Assembly (NCBI GenBank): GCA_950097015.1
Contig: CATNEN010000002.1
Span: forward strand, 2,914,001-2,978,000
DNA: 64,000 bases
Direction of reading: 5' to 3'
Source of the DNA: Macrostomum hystrix
Taxonomy: Eukaryota; Platyhelminthes; Macrostomidae
A model generated the notes under the pieces. That model worked only from the letters and a program-made list of their open reading frames with translations. It was not told where the DNA came from and made no database searches. Both the position numbers and the translations under genes were made by a program. Below are positions 1-10,574 of this stretch, one piece after another. The number at the start of each line of letters is the position of its first letter. The first letter of the stretch is position 1.

Positions 1-1036
1 CGAACTCTACTCGATAATACGACACGATAAACAACACAAATAAATCCTAGACAAAAAGATAGTCCCTATAACAAACAAGACAAATAACGCGAAACCTAAC
101 CAAAATCCCTAACATAAAACCGAGGCGACCAGCAAGCACTTCTGCACTATGGCACAACGATAGTTCTATCGTGCCACACCTAATGTCTGTTCGACGGCGT
201 CCCACCGATGATTGTCGGCGATATGGAGAGTGCTTCCGTGCTTGCCAATCCCTATCTAACACTCCGTCAGCAGTTGGCCAGACGTACCGAGCTCAGCGCA
301 AGCTACTTACTGACGTGGGGTTGAGTGTGGGGGTTTTCTTTGACTAACTAGTTGGACCGGTTTACCTGTCCCGGTATCTATTTACTAGGATGCGTAACAC
401 GAATGAGAACAATATCAAGATCAAGAGCAAGAGCAAGGTCGAACGCGAGACCAGAATCACATGAGAACAATATTTCAGCGCAATAGTCAGTTTTATAGTC
501 AAGCGCCCGCCCCAGCCCTCATCAAAGCCTGGGTGCCGGCCGCGCCGCTTGTTCTTCTGCCAGGTCGACCCTGCCGGTTAACGAACCGGCTGCTGATTGG
601 CCCGGCTCGGGGTGTCGCACTTAAGTCGGTTCACTTCAATCGGCTAGCCGTCCTCCCATTGGTTGGGCCCACCAGACCAGGGCTAGTCTGATGCCTTGGC
701 TGTAGAGCAGGGGTGACCGGCCGGTCGCGTGTTAGGCCTGGCTGGGGTGCGCATGTACAAACAACTAACCTATCAGATACATTAAAATAATTCATAATAT
801 TGACGTGCGCGAATAAGTTACTACAAGTAGAAATATACGCATTATAAAAACATGCCGACACTACAATGGCGCACTCAGAAAAATAACCAGACGAAAAAAT
901 TGCAAACAAAAAAGGAGTACTAACTGGATAAGTGGACACGCAACAAGAACAGTTCATACTAAAAAAACAATTAACAACACTAAAAATAAACTCGAGGGGT
1001 CTAGCATTGCGGCATGAGTCAACGGACACGGTGCAC
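1..1036. other. Non-coding flank downstream of gypsy copy A
   Basis: No convincing gene. The short ORFs here have no recognisable domain and lie on both strands. This is where the 3' end and 3' LTR of the minus-strand gypsy element would be expected, but I see no second copy of any sequence here, so no LTR can be defined. GC content rises from about 500 to 760. Confidence 0.5.
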
Positions 1037-1951
1037 TTACATTGGGGCCATACGCATCAAAGACTCTCGCAACCACCATCCTTCTACAAGTTCAACCACA
1101 GCCTGCCCGTACCGGGCCCTCAGATCCTGTGGTGTCGCTGCCAGTCCGCCGACCATTACTTCCGCTCGGGCTGCAGCCTCTTGAGCCATCTCGCGCCTGG
1201 TGGCCCGATCTTCCGCCGCAAACCCTTGCTGCACCCCCACCGACCAGCTGTCATCCCTCTGCCCCCGTGCGGCTCGGGCCAGGGACTCGGCCATTCCCAA
1301 CACCGCCGCTTCGCGTGCCGGCTCTCTTAGACTCCACTGAGCCCGGCGTTGCCTGCGCCGTTGGGCGCCGCCCCTTCGGCGTCTGGGCCTAGCCACTGCT
1401 TCTTCCCACTCCTCCTGACTATCCTCTGATGAAAGACTCCGAGGCCTAGGAGGCTCAAACTCAGGAGGTGGTGCTGGCCCCTCCGGTTCCTCCTCATCAC
1501 CGCTTGAGTCTTCGTCCAGCACCCCTTCATCTTCCGAGGGCATTCCAAATTGAAGTTGGGCCCAAATGTCCTCATTGGCATCCACTTGGGCATCCATGGA
1601 GCCACTGCTGCAGTCGCTACTTTGTGCCGGCCTGCGCACTTGTACCCCGGCTTCTGCAGTGTCGGGCACTGCCTGCACGGCCTTATTTTGCCTTTTCCCT
1701 GCTGGCCCGGAAGGAGTTGCGGTATGGCGTTTGACCGCCTGCTGCAAACGGGGAAGTGATGGCATAAATTGTTGGTGCCAACTCGGCGAGCACTGTCCCA
1801 ACGGAAAGGGCGCACTACCACCGAATTGACGCCTCAACAGTTCCACCCGTGTACTCACCTCCGCAGGCCCATCTACCCTCCGGACTATACCCATCAGTCG
1901 TGGGCGCGTGGGCACTCGTTCCTGTGGCTGGCGATTCTCTTTGTCTTCCAT
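1037..1951 (-). CDS. Gypsy-associated third ORF (copy A), unknown function
   Basis: A 304-residue protein encoded just downstream of the integrase of gypsy copy A. Its homologue sits at the same place in copy B (30212-31132), so it belongs to the element. I do not recognise the fold. Visible parts are: KEN at residues 4-6; an RPRL motif near residue 18; a Ser/Asp/Glu-rich acidic centre (about 110-185); an Arg-rich stretch (RPRRRRGGAQRRRQRR) that looks like a nuclear localisation or nucleic-acid-binding signal; and an Ala/Glu/Arg-rich helical C-terminus. There is no signal peptide, membrane segment or Cys pattern, so it does not look like an envelope protein. The stop is followed at once by GTAAGT, so the last codon may overlap a splice donor. 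It could be a displaced gag or a nuclear accessory protein; neither is shown. Confidence 0.7.
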   Translation of the reverse strand: MEDKENRQPQERVPTRPRLMGIVRRVDGPAEVSTRVELLRRQFGGSAPFPLGQCSPSWHQQFMPSLPRLQQAVKRHTATPSGPAGKRQNKAVQAVPDTAEAGVQVRRPAQSSDCSSGSMDAQVDANEDIWAQLQFGMPSEDEGVLDEDSSGDEEEPEGPAPPPEFEPPRPRSLSSEDSQEEWEEAVARPRRRRGGAQRRRQRRAQWSLREPAREAAVLGMAESLARAARGQRDDSWSVGVQQGFAAEDRATRREMAQEAAARAEVMVGGLAATPQDLRARYGQAVVELVEGWWLRESLMRMAPM

Positions 1952-2140
1952 TTATTTTAGGGACTTCTATGCCCTGATTCGGAAAGAGGAGGTCACTGAA
2001 ACATTGTAGGTAGGCCATACATCGCTCTGATAAAATAGGATTTTTTGCTAGGATCTATTTGTAGCCTTTCAGGCTCTCGCCTAACTCTCTGCGGCCTTTG
2101 CCGCGGCTCTGGATCCCTAGCCTCACCTACTTGAGCAGCC
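1952..2140 (-). pseudogene. Conserved C-terminal tail of gypsy pol, out of frame in copy A
   Basis: In the frame of positions 1993-2298 this stretch reads EARDPEPRQRPQRVRREPER and continues LQIDPSKKSYFIRAMYG. Copy B has nearly the same protein sequence at 31133-31330. Conservation at protein level suggests the intact polyprotein ended in this basic tail. In copy A it is out of frame with the integrase. Confidence 0.6.
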
Positions 2141-3211
2141 TCACCACCTATGCAAAGAGGATGGGATAGGGGGCAGGGTAGGAGAGGGCAACGGACTGTC
2201 CGACGGCAGGACAACCACATCACCAGACGCCTCCCCCGCCTCTTCTCCGTTGCAGATCTTGCGGCCGACCGACTCGTGGAGACTCGACCTGGAGTCAACT
2301 CGTGGTCGCAAGTGCCACCTTCGAGCGCTCCACAGGCCGATCTTGTCGTCGTCGCTGTTCTCGTTGCTGTTGTCTGGTTCGCCGGCCGCGGCAGCTGTCG
2401 GAGGGCTACCCTTGGGTGGCCTCCTGAGCTTTCGCCGTGCCGTGCTCGCCTCCTCCGTCCTGTCGCATATCGAGGCCGGAACCGGAAGCAGGTTGCGCCG
2501 ATGGACTACCAACACCTGCTTCCTGGCCTTCTTGGTGCTACCGTGTCGCCGGATCTTATACACTGTCTCGCCTTTACTCTCGAGTACCACGTATACCGAT
2601 TGAAGAGGCCGATGAAACTTGCTGATCTCTCCGGAATCGATCACCGGGTTGTTAAGTAAGACCAGCTGGCCCAGGCGGAGTGGTTTCGCCTGCGGTCTCT
2701 CTTGGTAGTGCTCTTCCCGCAGCACCTGATACCTCTCGAGCTTGTCCCGGGCACAATTGACCGCCTGGTCTATGCGCTCCTGGAACTGTCGGAGATAATC
2801 TGGCAGGTCTGCGTACTCAGCCAGTGCAGTCAGCGTGTTGTCGACAGGCAGCCGGTACTCCCGTCCGAAGACCAGGAAATACAGTGTGTACCCGGTCACA
2901 GGGTGGACACTGGTGCGCAACGCGATTAAGCACGCGGGCAGCATCAGGTCCCAATCCCTGTGATCCTTTTCCAACAAGCACGTGAGCACTGACTTAATCT
3001 GGCGATTCAGATTTTCGACCTGGCCATTGCTGGCCGGGTTATAGGGACACGTGTGCGTGTGACGGATGCCGTGCAGCTTACAGAAGTCCTCAAACTCTGC
3101 ACTCATAAAGTTCGTCCCCTGGTCCGTGTGCAGCCAGGCTGGTGCACCGTACTCGGGAATGAACCTATCTAGCAGCAGTTTGATCACAGTCTTAGTCTTC
3201 TGGTTTCGCAT
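2141..3211 (-). pseudogene. pol: Ty3/gypsy integrase, catalytic and C-terminal part (copy A)
   Basis: The DDE core of a Ty3/gypsy integrase. The second Asp lies in WLHTDQGTNF and the Glu in NGQVENLNRQ, separated by 35 residues as the family requires. A C-terminal module follows (LRLGQLVLLNN to VVHRRNLLP), comparable to the GPY/F region. The first catalytic Asp (HTDVIGPLS) is encoded in the preceding ORF (3220-4365). The two ORFs are one gene broken by a 2-base insertion at about 3233-3238. Copy B reads straight through here (CDATSKYPFAYPMRNQ), while copy A shifts to CDATVRNTR and stops. The integrase of copy A is therefore dead as it stands. Confidence 0.85.
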
Positions 3212-3219
3212 CGGATAGG

Positions 3220-4365
3220 CTAACGGGTATTTCGCACAGTTGCATCACACAGGGTTAGGATGTACCGATGTCCTCGGGCACTTGCTTGTGACAAAGGCCC
3301 GATTACGTCGGTGTGCACCCTTCCCAAGACCTCACACACTGGAAAGCTCTGCGGTGGAACCATCTCCTTCCGCCTTGTCTTGCTCTCCAGGCATGTCCTG
3401 CAACGCGCCACGTACCCCGTCGCCTCCGTCCAGAGACCGGGTCTCCAGAACCTGTCTCTCACTCTCTGCACCGTCTTGGACTGGCCGAGATGACCCGCCA
3501 AATGTGAGTCATGCAAGGCCTCAAAGACGCGCGAGTCTAATGCTTTCGGTAGCACCGGTCGCGGCGGCCGGTTGTCATCAAAGTCAATGACGAGCAACCC
3601 GTCGCGCACCTCCAGCTCCTCAAATGCACCCAGGAGGTCTCTGACCTCTTTCGGCATCTCGAGTCGCTGATCGAACCTGGGCTTTTCCCTTCCTGACAGC
3701 TTCAGTTCCGTCAGGTACCTGATTGCTGGGTCTTGGTGCTGAGCTTCTAGCAACTCGACCTGGCTAACCGGCACCCTCAGGAACTCTGTCACCACTGCTC
3801 TTACCGGAGGCAGCTCTCTACTGTCTTCGTCCTCCTTGTCCTTGGACCCAGGAGCCCTGGCAGCAGGGGGTGTCCTTGACAGGCGAGACTGGTCGCAACG
3901 AGTCTGACAACTCCCCTCCACCTCTGCTCCCTGTCCCACGGAGAGACCAACAGTCGGCAGGCAGGACTGGCTGCAACGAGCTGACTGCTGATCCTCCTGA
4001 CCCGAGGACCCTGACACAGCGGGATCCGTCGCTCGCAGGCAGGACTTGCTGCATCGAGCCAGCGACTTCTCCCCTGTTTCTGAGAACTCCTCAACAGCAG
4101 GATTCGGTGTCTGCAGGCAGGACTGGCTGCAACGAGCGGACACTTCCTCCTCTGTCTCCGGACACACCAGAGGCTCCGGATCCGGTGCCTGCAAGCAGAA
4201 CTGGCTGCAACGAGCGGGCACCTTTTCCTTTACCTCTGAGCCTTCTGCCAGCACCTGAGTCTGCACCTGTGCCTTGGCATCACAGCCCCGCACCCAGTGC
4301 TGCTCCCTTGTGGCTCCCTGTCTCCAGCTACCTTCAGTAGCTACCGTCTGCACGGCGGCATCCAC
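3220..4365 (-). pseudogene. pol: Gypsy pol: Cys-repeat linker, H2C2 finger and start of integrase (copy A)
   Basis: The N-terminal half of this 381-residue ORF is a linker made of repeats with the core ARCSQSCL, about 25 residues apart. It is followed by an acidic region and the integrase zinc-binding module: HDSHLAGHLG with the two His and CRTCLES with the two Cys. The ORF then enters the integrase core (HTDVIGPLS, first catalytic Asp) and ends at the 2-base frameshift near 3235. The upstream RNase H remnant is in another frame, so at least two frameshifts break this pol. Confidence 0.8.
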
Positions 4366-4400
4366 AGTGCAGGCAGAACTGGCTGCAACGAGCTGACTGC
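3880..4400 (-). repeat. Cys-rich coding repeat array in gypsy pol, six units
   Basis: Six diverged copies of a roughly 75-78-bp unit, each with the minus-strand core ARCSQ(S/F)CL; the last is degenerate (TRCDQSRL). The plus strand shows them as GGCAGGACTGGCTGCAACGA near 3960, 4035, 4113, 4188 and 4366, plus a variant at 3883. Copy B has only two units, at 33107-33215. Confidence 0.85.
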
Positions 4401-4921
4401 GGAGCCCCGTAGACAGGTGCTTCCTGCCTCAAAAGCTGGCCTGCGGTCGTGTCTTCCTGACACCTTTGCAGCACCGCCTTATCTTGGCGCACCTGTACAG
4501 GTTCCAGGACCGGCTCTTCCACCAGTCCTTTAGACACAGCTGCTTCCCTTCCTGATCGGCCGTCAGCGACATCCTGAGCCTTGGGTTTCACCGCTCGCAG
4601 TGGCTCTGCAGCTTCTGTGATTTCATCCTGTTCATTGCCCCTTTCATGTCCCTCCTCCTGCTGACTCGAAAATTGGCGGGTGCACGCACTCGCACCGAAC
4701 TGGATGTGGGGTGTTAATACCCCAAAAGAACAATTAACCGGGTTATCCGGCTTTCTCGATATCGATTCAGCATTTTGGTGAGACTTTCCAGGACGATATA
4801 CATTGGTGAAATCAAACTCACTCATCCTCTCAACCCAACGGCCCAAGATGCCTGTTACCTTGTTGATACAGCGGTGAAAAGACCCTGCCGAATCCGTCAT
4901 GCCATATTGAACTACGTACAA
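4334..4921 (-). pseudogene. pol: Gypsy RT end fused to RNase H end (internally deleted, copy A)
   Basis: The ORF opens with GMTDSAGSFHRCINKV, resembling the RT block that follows the FTVLPMG-type motif. It then goes directly to RMSEFDFTNVYRPGKSHQNA and ESISRKP, the C-terminal block of a Ty3/gypsy RNase H (usually NADALSR). The YxDD active site and the RNase H catalytic core, which should lie between, are missing, so a large internal deletion is inferred. The rest of the ORF runs into the first Cys-repeat of the linker. Confidence 0.7.
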
Positions 4922-4960
4922 ACACAGTCTTTTGGTTGAAGAAGAAATTCTCGTCTTAAA

Positions 4961-5255
4961 GAAATTTACTGAAAGTGTCTACAGATGGCCTTTGAATCAG
5001 AAAAGTATGCTGCGCTTGACTAATATTACTTACTGAGCGGTTTCACATTACTTACTAAATTTCTTACTGGTACACTAGTAGGTAAGAATATGCGATGCAA
5101 TTTGTTTATTTTGAACTAAGTACAACTAAAGTCCTATAGAAATTTACTGAAAGTGTCTACAGATGGCCTTTGCATCAGAAAAGTATGCTGCGCTTGACCA
5201 ATATTACTTCCTTAATTGATTCATATTACTCGTTAAATTTCTTACTGGTACACTG
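4961..5255. repeat. Two-unit tandem duplication, about 179-bp period
   Basis: Two copies of a segment starting AAATTTACTGAAAGTGTCTA and running through AGTATGCTGCGCTTGAC to TTACTGGTACACT, at 4961-5075 and 5139-5252, with a few substitutions. They lie at the left edge of the segment that interrupts gypsy copy A. Confidence 0.8.
5003..5106 (+). repeat. Left direct repeat of the segment interrupting gypsy copy A
   Basis: About 104 bp, nearly identical and in the same orientation as 6900-7006, from AAGTATGCTGCGCTTGACTA to ATGCGATGCAATTTGTT. The pair encloses about 1.8 kb. They could be short LTR-like ends or products of the local tandem duplication. No target duplication could be identified. Confidence 0.7.
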
Positions 5256-5386
5256 GAAATTGTTCTTACGCAGTCACATAGCGTAGGTCAATGCACATTT
5301 TAGTGTTTCGCAACTTTGCTGCAGAATTTGCTTTACTGAATGAGATGGTTGACTAGATCATTAATAAATTAAAAATTTCAAGGCAC

Positions 5387-5731
5387 TTACTCTGAGACAA
5401 CGTGCAGCAGCGGACGTTTGATGCCTCTGAGCATAGGCGACTGCGCATTCACGGTCGATGCCCATGGAACCGTCGGTGAAACGTAGCTGTTCCAAGTTAA
5501 CTGGACATCATTAGGAAATTCGCTGAACTCATTGCCATGAACTGGTGTAGAGGCGATCATCATAACCGATGGAGCACTCTGATTGAGATCCGCGGCCGTC
5601 ACATACTCGCTCGCGGCCGTGACATACTCGCTCGCGACACCGTGACTTCTGGCTTCTTCTGGGTGTCTGTCACAGTGCCTCCAAGCTTTTCATCAGAAGC
5701 CGACATTTTTCAGCTGGAAGTTATGAATTAG
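5387..5731 (-). CDS. Unrecognised short exon-like ORF inside the insertion
   Basis: An open stretch on the minus strand contains a 21-bp in-frame duplication (ASEYVTA repeated twice) followed by ADLNQSAPSVMMIASTPVHG. It ends in a GTAAGT context near 5395 that could be a splice donor. There is no recognisable domain. A similar 'atggagcactct' stretch recurs near 6808 and 6855, which suggests duplicated parts of the same insertion. It could be an exon of an unknown element gene or chance coding. Confidence 0.25.
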
Positions 5732-6066
5732 CGAGCATTTAATTGTTATCATTAAAAATGAAAGAGTGTAAATGTAAAAATCGAACTTGTCATAAATGCA
5801 AACTTAAGTTGCACAAGAAAGTAAAAGTAAATAAATTATGGAGTCATTTAAACCAACTTGCTAAAATTCGAAGTAAAGCGTGAAGCAAGCGGAATTATAA
5901 TTTACTTGTTTGCGTTGGAGTATTATGTGAAAGAATAAGCTGCAACATGACTATAAACGCCTACCATAGAAAAATTATATGGAGTTTGAAAGTCATTGAT
6001 AAAAACACGCTTAATTAAACAGTTTTTAGTTTGAATGCATGTTAAAACGTGGTTCATTGTTCACTT

Positions 6067-6567
6067 TCATTCCATAGACTTTTTCTTCCCTTTGGCGAAA
6101 CGACTCTTCCACATATTTACAAATGAAGGCATCAGCTTGCGCATTTCCTCTCGCTCAGCCGATGAGCAGAAGCGGAGCGATGGGTGACTCTCCACTCCAG
6201 TCATGTAGCTGCTCCTGCTGGGCAGCACCGGATGCGCGAAGCCTGGCCCGTTCTTTTGGAGGAGCTCTTCGATTACAAGTCGAATCGAGCGCCCGACTTT
6301 GCTGTTCATCAGCTCGGTGGACTTTTTTCGTCTTTCTGCCTGCGACATCAGGCCATCGTCGCTACAAAAGGCGTTTGAAGTGTGAAGAGATTTTAGTTTC
6401 TTTGTTGTGCGATTGAAAGCGGAAATATTTAGGTTGCGATACGTTATCAAACCCCAAAGTTTTGTTAAAGTGTATGTCTCTAGAACAAAAAATCCATTAT
6501 GCATAAAAAGCTTTCTGAACAAGTGAAAAAGATATTTACCTTGCAGACTGATCAAAGTTGCAAGCAA
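6067..6567 (-). CDS. Unrecognised ORF inside the insertion, possible last exon
   Basis: 166 codons, of which the second half has coding character: SDDGLMSQAERRKKSTELMN, then a Lys/Arg-rich end (FAKGKKKSME). A TTTTGTAG acceptor-like site sits just before this half (near 6358), so the first half may be intron. There is no known domain. It lies between the 104-bp direct repeats and probably belongs to the segment that split gypsy copy A. Confidence 0.3.
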   Translation of the reverse strand: MLATLISLQGKYLFHLFRKLFMHNGFFVLETYTLTKLWGLITYRNLNISAFNRTTKKLKSLHTSNAFCSDDGLMSQAERRKKSTELMNSKVGRSIRLVIEELLQKNGPGFAHPVLPSRSSYMTGVESHPSLRFCSSAEREEMRKLMPSFVNMWKSRFAKGKKKSME

Positions 6568-6899
6568 TGGAGCCCGCCGGAGGGTTTGCAGCTCCTAATG
6601 CGTCTTCTGGTGAACAGGCCCTCGTGTCACACCTGCCAAAGTTAATTGTCCCATCTCTAAGCTACTTTTGAATTACATTCGAACAACAACTGCCAGATTT
6701 ACATATACTAAAATATAACATCAGAAATCAGTTCTCACCTAATTGGTGACAGCAGCAGGCCTTGACGTTGCTCGGGATGGCCAGGAGGAGGCGTGGATAC
6801 CACAATACTACTTAATGGAGCACTCTCATTGAGCCTGAGTTTTTTACTTAATGGAGCACTCTCGATGAGCTTGAATTGTTTGTTGGAAATAAGAAGTTT

Positions 6900-7006
6900 A
6901 AGTATGCTGCGCTTGACTAATATTACTTACTGAGCTGTTTTATTACATTACTTACTAAATTTCTTACTGGTACACTAGTAGGCAAGAATATGCGATGCAA
7001 TTTGTT
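6900..7006 (+). repeat. Right direct repeat of the segment interrupting gypsy copy A
   Basis: Matches 5003-5106 almost base for base. It stops exactly where the gypsy RT reading frame begins (position 7007, minus strand ...VLPMG). This marks the insertion boundary. Confidence 0.75.
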
Positions 7007-7303
7007 CACCCATCGGCAACACTGTAAACTCAAACTGTCCTCTGTGGTGCACCGAGAACACGGTCAGGTGTCTGTCCTGCTCTCTCAGCGGGATCTGCTA
7101 GAAACCCTGAGTAAGATCGAGGGCGGAATAGTACTGCGCCCTCTCAAGTGCTCGAAGGTCTTCTGAATGTCTGGCAGCGGATAGACATGTTTCAGGCAGC
7201 GGCTGTTTAACTCGCGATAATCTAGGACAATCCTGATCGTCTTGTCTTTCTTAGGGACAATCAGGAGAGGCGTGTTGTAGCTAGAGGTCAACAATTTTGT
7301 CAA
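7007..7303 (-). pseudogene. pol: Ty3/gypsy reverse transcriptase fragment
   Basis: The minus strand reads TPLLIVPKKDKTIRIVLDYR then ELNSRCLKHVYPLPDIQ, the classic N-terminal RT blocks of Ty3/gypsy. After a frameshift near 7140 it continues YYSALDLTQGF-stop-QIPLRE and GQFEFTVLPMG, so a TAG replaces the usual Tyr. The fragment ends abruptly at the direct repeat on one side and in AT-rich DNA near 7290 on the other. It is probably the upstream part of gypsy copy A, separated from 4334-4921 by the insertion, but it could come from a relative. Confidence 0.75.
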
Positions 7304-7576
7304 TTTAATTGCAATTTCATTAATTTTGCCCCGATTTTATTGTCTAGTGTAGGGCTAACCGTTATGATATTTATTATCCCACTGATGCCACCAAAGTTGT
7401 ACCAGGTCTGATCTCACTGCTGCTGTTTTAAATAGATATTTTAGACTGGCGGCCCTTAAATGGGCCGTTTTAACTTCTCAATATGGTAGCGTATGTGTTG
7501 CACGAGCGGTAATTAGGCACTATATGTACTTTCCAGCCGATTAGGCGTTCCCGAGATCAGAGTTTAGCAGTTCCCT

Positions 7577-7705
7577 CTTAGTAATATTCTTAGTATAAAT
7601 CTGAGTATAGGTCTTAGTATAGCTTAGTATGGTTCTCAGTATAGTTCTTAGTATGGTTCTTAGTATAGTTCTTAGTATTGTACTCAGTATATCTCTCAGT
7701 ATCTT
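7577..7705. repeat. 12-bp microsatellite-like array
   Basis: About nine imperfect copies of GTTCTTAGTATA/G. The ORF on the minus strand across it (ILRTILRT repeats) is only a translation of the array. Confidence 0.8.
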
Positions 7706-8550
7706 CTCACAAATGACTAACACAATGAATTATTTCCTCAAATCACTCTTTTATATCTCGAACACACTTAAAGCTTCAACAATGACCTGACTTTCGGCCA
7801 ACAATTTTACTCACACACTCTCTCACTGTCTTACACGCACGGTGAGTTTATTTTTCTGTCTGAAAAACTGCGGCTATATATATAAGAGTATTTTGGCATT
7901 TGTTTAAATGGTGAATTTTCAGAAAATAATATTTACACGGAAATCATTAAAACAAAAATATATTTATACAGTATTACTTTCAATATCAGAAAGGAGTAAA
8001 ACAAAATTTTGTAATTTTTGTATTTATATTTTGATTATATATATTGTATTATATACTTTTGTATGCGTATTTAATTGTTAGATTTTTGAGTATTTTTATT
8101 AAACGTATTTACAACAAAAAAGAAAAATATTTATACTAAAACTGATAATGTACGAGTATTTACACCGTTACAGTGAGATGTTTTGAAGTCCGGTGGACCA
8201 CTCTGAGTCTGAATTTTCAGCTCGGATTTTCGCTTGTATTTATAGTAAAATTTTTAGGGGAAAACTGGTTTAGGACCAGGTGTTTACATTGGGCATACAT
8301 GTTTGCACAGTGAGGTCAAACTTTTTTTTCAGCTGCGTTTTGGGTTTTTTCAGGTGAACATTACCATATTTAGAATTCAAGCAAATACAGCTGTCAGAAC
8401 CGGTTCTCCAGCTTCATGTCACATGACTTTGTTTCTAAAAATAGTGCATGATTCATATCTAAAAATAGATTAAACAATATGGCAAAGTTTCCTTGTAACA
8501 TTACTTTTAAGTAGCACGTTAAGCAAAAAGCATATTTTACTATTCTCTAC
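7706..8550. other. AT-rich non-coding DNA
   Basis: No ORF with recognisable content on either strand. I see no terminal repeats or other feature here. Confidence 0.5.
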
Positions 8551-8559
8551 AAGGGTATT

Positions 8560-9108
8560 AGTATGTCACCCAGAAAAGTAGGTTGCCAAATGTGTTCTGC
8601 AGAAACAGGCGTCTCAAGGTAAACTCCTTTAAGTAGCTGTCCAACAGCAGCTTGGAGTTACCATACATGGCTCAAAACCTTGCTTTGGCATTTGCCCAGG
8701 AGCCTTTGATGCAATTAGTCTGAGCCTCAGGGTTGTTGAGGTCCACAAAGTTAACACAATTGTTCACAGTCAGGTGATTTAGCAGCTCTTTGTATGCTTG
8801 CCACTGGTGAGTGATGATCCTGTCATGTCCAGGAAAGACATGACAGTGGACAAAGTGATCACCATTTTGCTGCTAGAAGTGCATAGCTTGGTGGCTTGGG
8901 CATGTATCACAGAGCTGACCATTTGCAAGTAGGCAGTACTATATACAAGCCAACAAATTTTTGCAGAATTGTTGGCTGTAATGACAGCAAGCTGGCAAAT
9001 TGTAAGGACCAGATCACATAAGTCATTTTGATTGTACAGGTCATTAAGTGATACAGTAGTCGTAGGTGAAGGGGTAGCCAGCCATTTTCTGTGAGGAAAA
9101 ATTATCAT
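8560..9108 (-). pseudogene. Decayed Merlin (ISXO2-like) transposase
   Basis: The minus-strand translation, allowing one frame change near 8840 and one stop, reads HVFPGHDRIITHQWQAYKEL, NFVDLNNPEAQTNCIKGSWA, NAKARF-stop and DSYLKEFTLRRLFLQNTFG. This aligns block by block with the Merlin transposase at 10689-11366 (HILPGTRILTDGW..., LHFVDPADP..., EGTWAHAKAK, SHLEEFLWRRLYPKNSFG). The upstream part (SLNDLYNQNDLCDLV) resembles the N-terminus of such transposases, so the middle, including the first catalytic Asp, appears deleted. The second catalytic Asp is also lost (ITHQW in place of LTDGW). Confidence 0.7.
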
Positions 9109-10566
9109 TTAAAAATAGGCAAAAAAAGTGCTTAGATATTGGAAATGTGAAATTGCTAGTGGTATATTGCTATAAGAATTGGCTTGGGGATTGAGATACA
9201 GCATGATGGAAAAATGCTTTATGGTAAGTGTAACTTTGACTTCAAGGCACTTATAACTTATGATAAACTTTGTACAAAGCTAAGGCATGTCATCTAGCAT
9301 TTTATCAAGCAGTTTTCTTACTTTTTGTCAAAATGTTTGAAAAAATAGGAGAAAATGATAATAAAATTTGCAAAAGTAAAAGATTGCCCTGCAGTCTTGT
9401 TGCAAAGCAAAACTTTCATTCCTTTGGTTTATGATCCCTAAAATTAGTGACAATCCCTATTGGAAAGATACAAGAGTAAAAAAGTAAGTTTTTAATCACA
9501 TTTCTAAACATCAGTCAAAACTTACTCCACTCATTTTATTTGCCTGTTATTTATTTATCACAACTGAATTCAGTCTAGAGTAACGAAAAGCAACAAAATG
9601 GATCCTATGTATCTAATTTGGTTTAGGATCATTTAAATAAGCAAAATACATATAAGTGATAGTAAACTAAAGGTAGGGGGGTTTTAGTCATAAATGTGCT
9701 ATGTTAAAATCAATGTTGAAGAACTGTTATATGATATGGATCCTATATATCCACATTGGTTTGTAGTCATTTTAATGGGGAAAATACATGTAAATGATCA
9801 TAAACCATCGGTAAAGATAGAGCCCGACCAGGATCCCGATCCCAATCCCGGATAGGCCGGGACCCAACTTTTTTGGAATCCTGACCAAGTTGGGAAAAAT
9901 CTTCAGGAGTTGGGAAAAGTCAGGCGGGATTTAAACAAATAGTTTTCAAATCTTTGGTCGGTGATCTTGTCTTGTGTTTTTGCATTATTCATTTCATCTC
10001 TTCACATCTTTGAAATCATTATTAAAATCTATGAAAAAACAAGTGTGCATCTCCGACCCCGAAGGTCTTTGTTCACCAAAACTATTTTTTATCCAAAAAA
10101 CATTAACTTCTAAGGTATCCTTACTGTCTTTTTCGTGCTGCTACATATACTGTAGCCACTGCCACCCAAATGATGGAATAATGCAAACAACATTGAAATG
10201 GAGCTTATACAGTTGTCCAGCAGAAACTTTCGTCTTGCAAAAAAAATCAACTATCAATACCTTGATTATCTACTCACTTGTCATTACCTATACCTCGTGC
10301 TCCTACATATACGCTCGTACTGTACTGAACGTCTCGGTCTCATTTATTTTTTCTGAATTCTACTTTTCTAACTTCTGAGTCTGACTGAGTACTGGCCACT
10401 ACTTAGTTTTTCTTAATCCTGACCTGAGACAGTCGTTTCTTCTTTGTTCGTTCTCAAAAAGTAGAAATAAGATCTACACTTGTCAAATGAAACACAAATT
10501 GTAAATTTCAAGCAAAGCAATAATGGCTATTAGAAAAGTCTTCACTTCGGCTTATGCAGAAGTAGA
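9109..10566. other. AT-rich non-coding DNA with a small direct repeat
   Basis: No supported gene; the 134-codon ORF at 9974-10378 is low-complexity and has no domain. Two diverged copies of an about 75-bp segment beginning GGATCCTAT lie at 9599-9680 and 9738-9810 (139 bp apart). Confidence 0.5.
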
Positions 10567-10574
10567 ACAGTTGG
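10567..10574. other. Left 8-bp target duplication of Merlin element
   Basis: ACAGTTGG directly precedes the left terminal inverted repeat. The same eight bases follow the right one at 24976-24983. Merlin elements are known to make 8-9-bp duplications. Confidence 0.92.

Noticed and set aside
931-1330. Plus-strand ORFs opposite the gypsy third ORF
   Set aside because: These are antisense shadows of the conserved minus-strand ORF, with no homology or domain.
1037-1951. Gypsy third ORF as an envelope gene
   Set aside because: It has no signal peptide, transmembrane helix, cleavage site or Cys pattern, and is highly charged.
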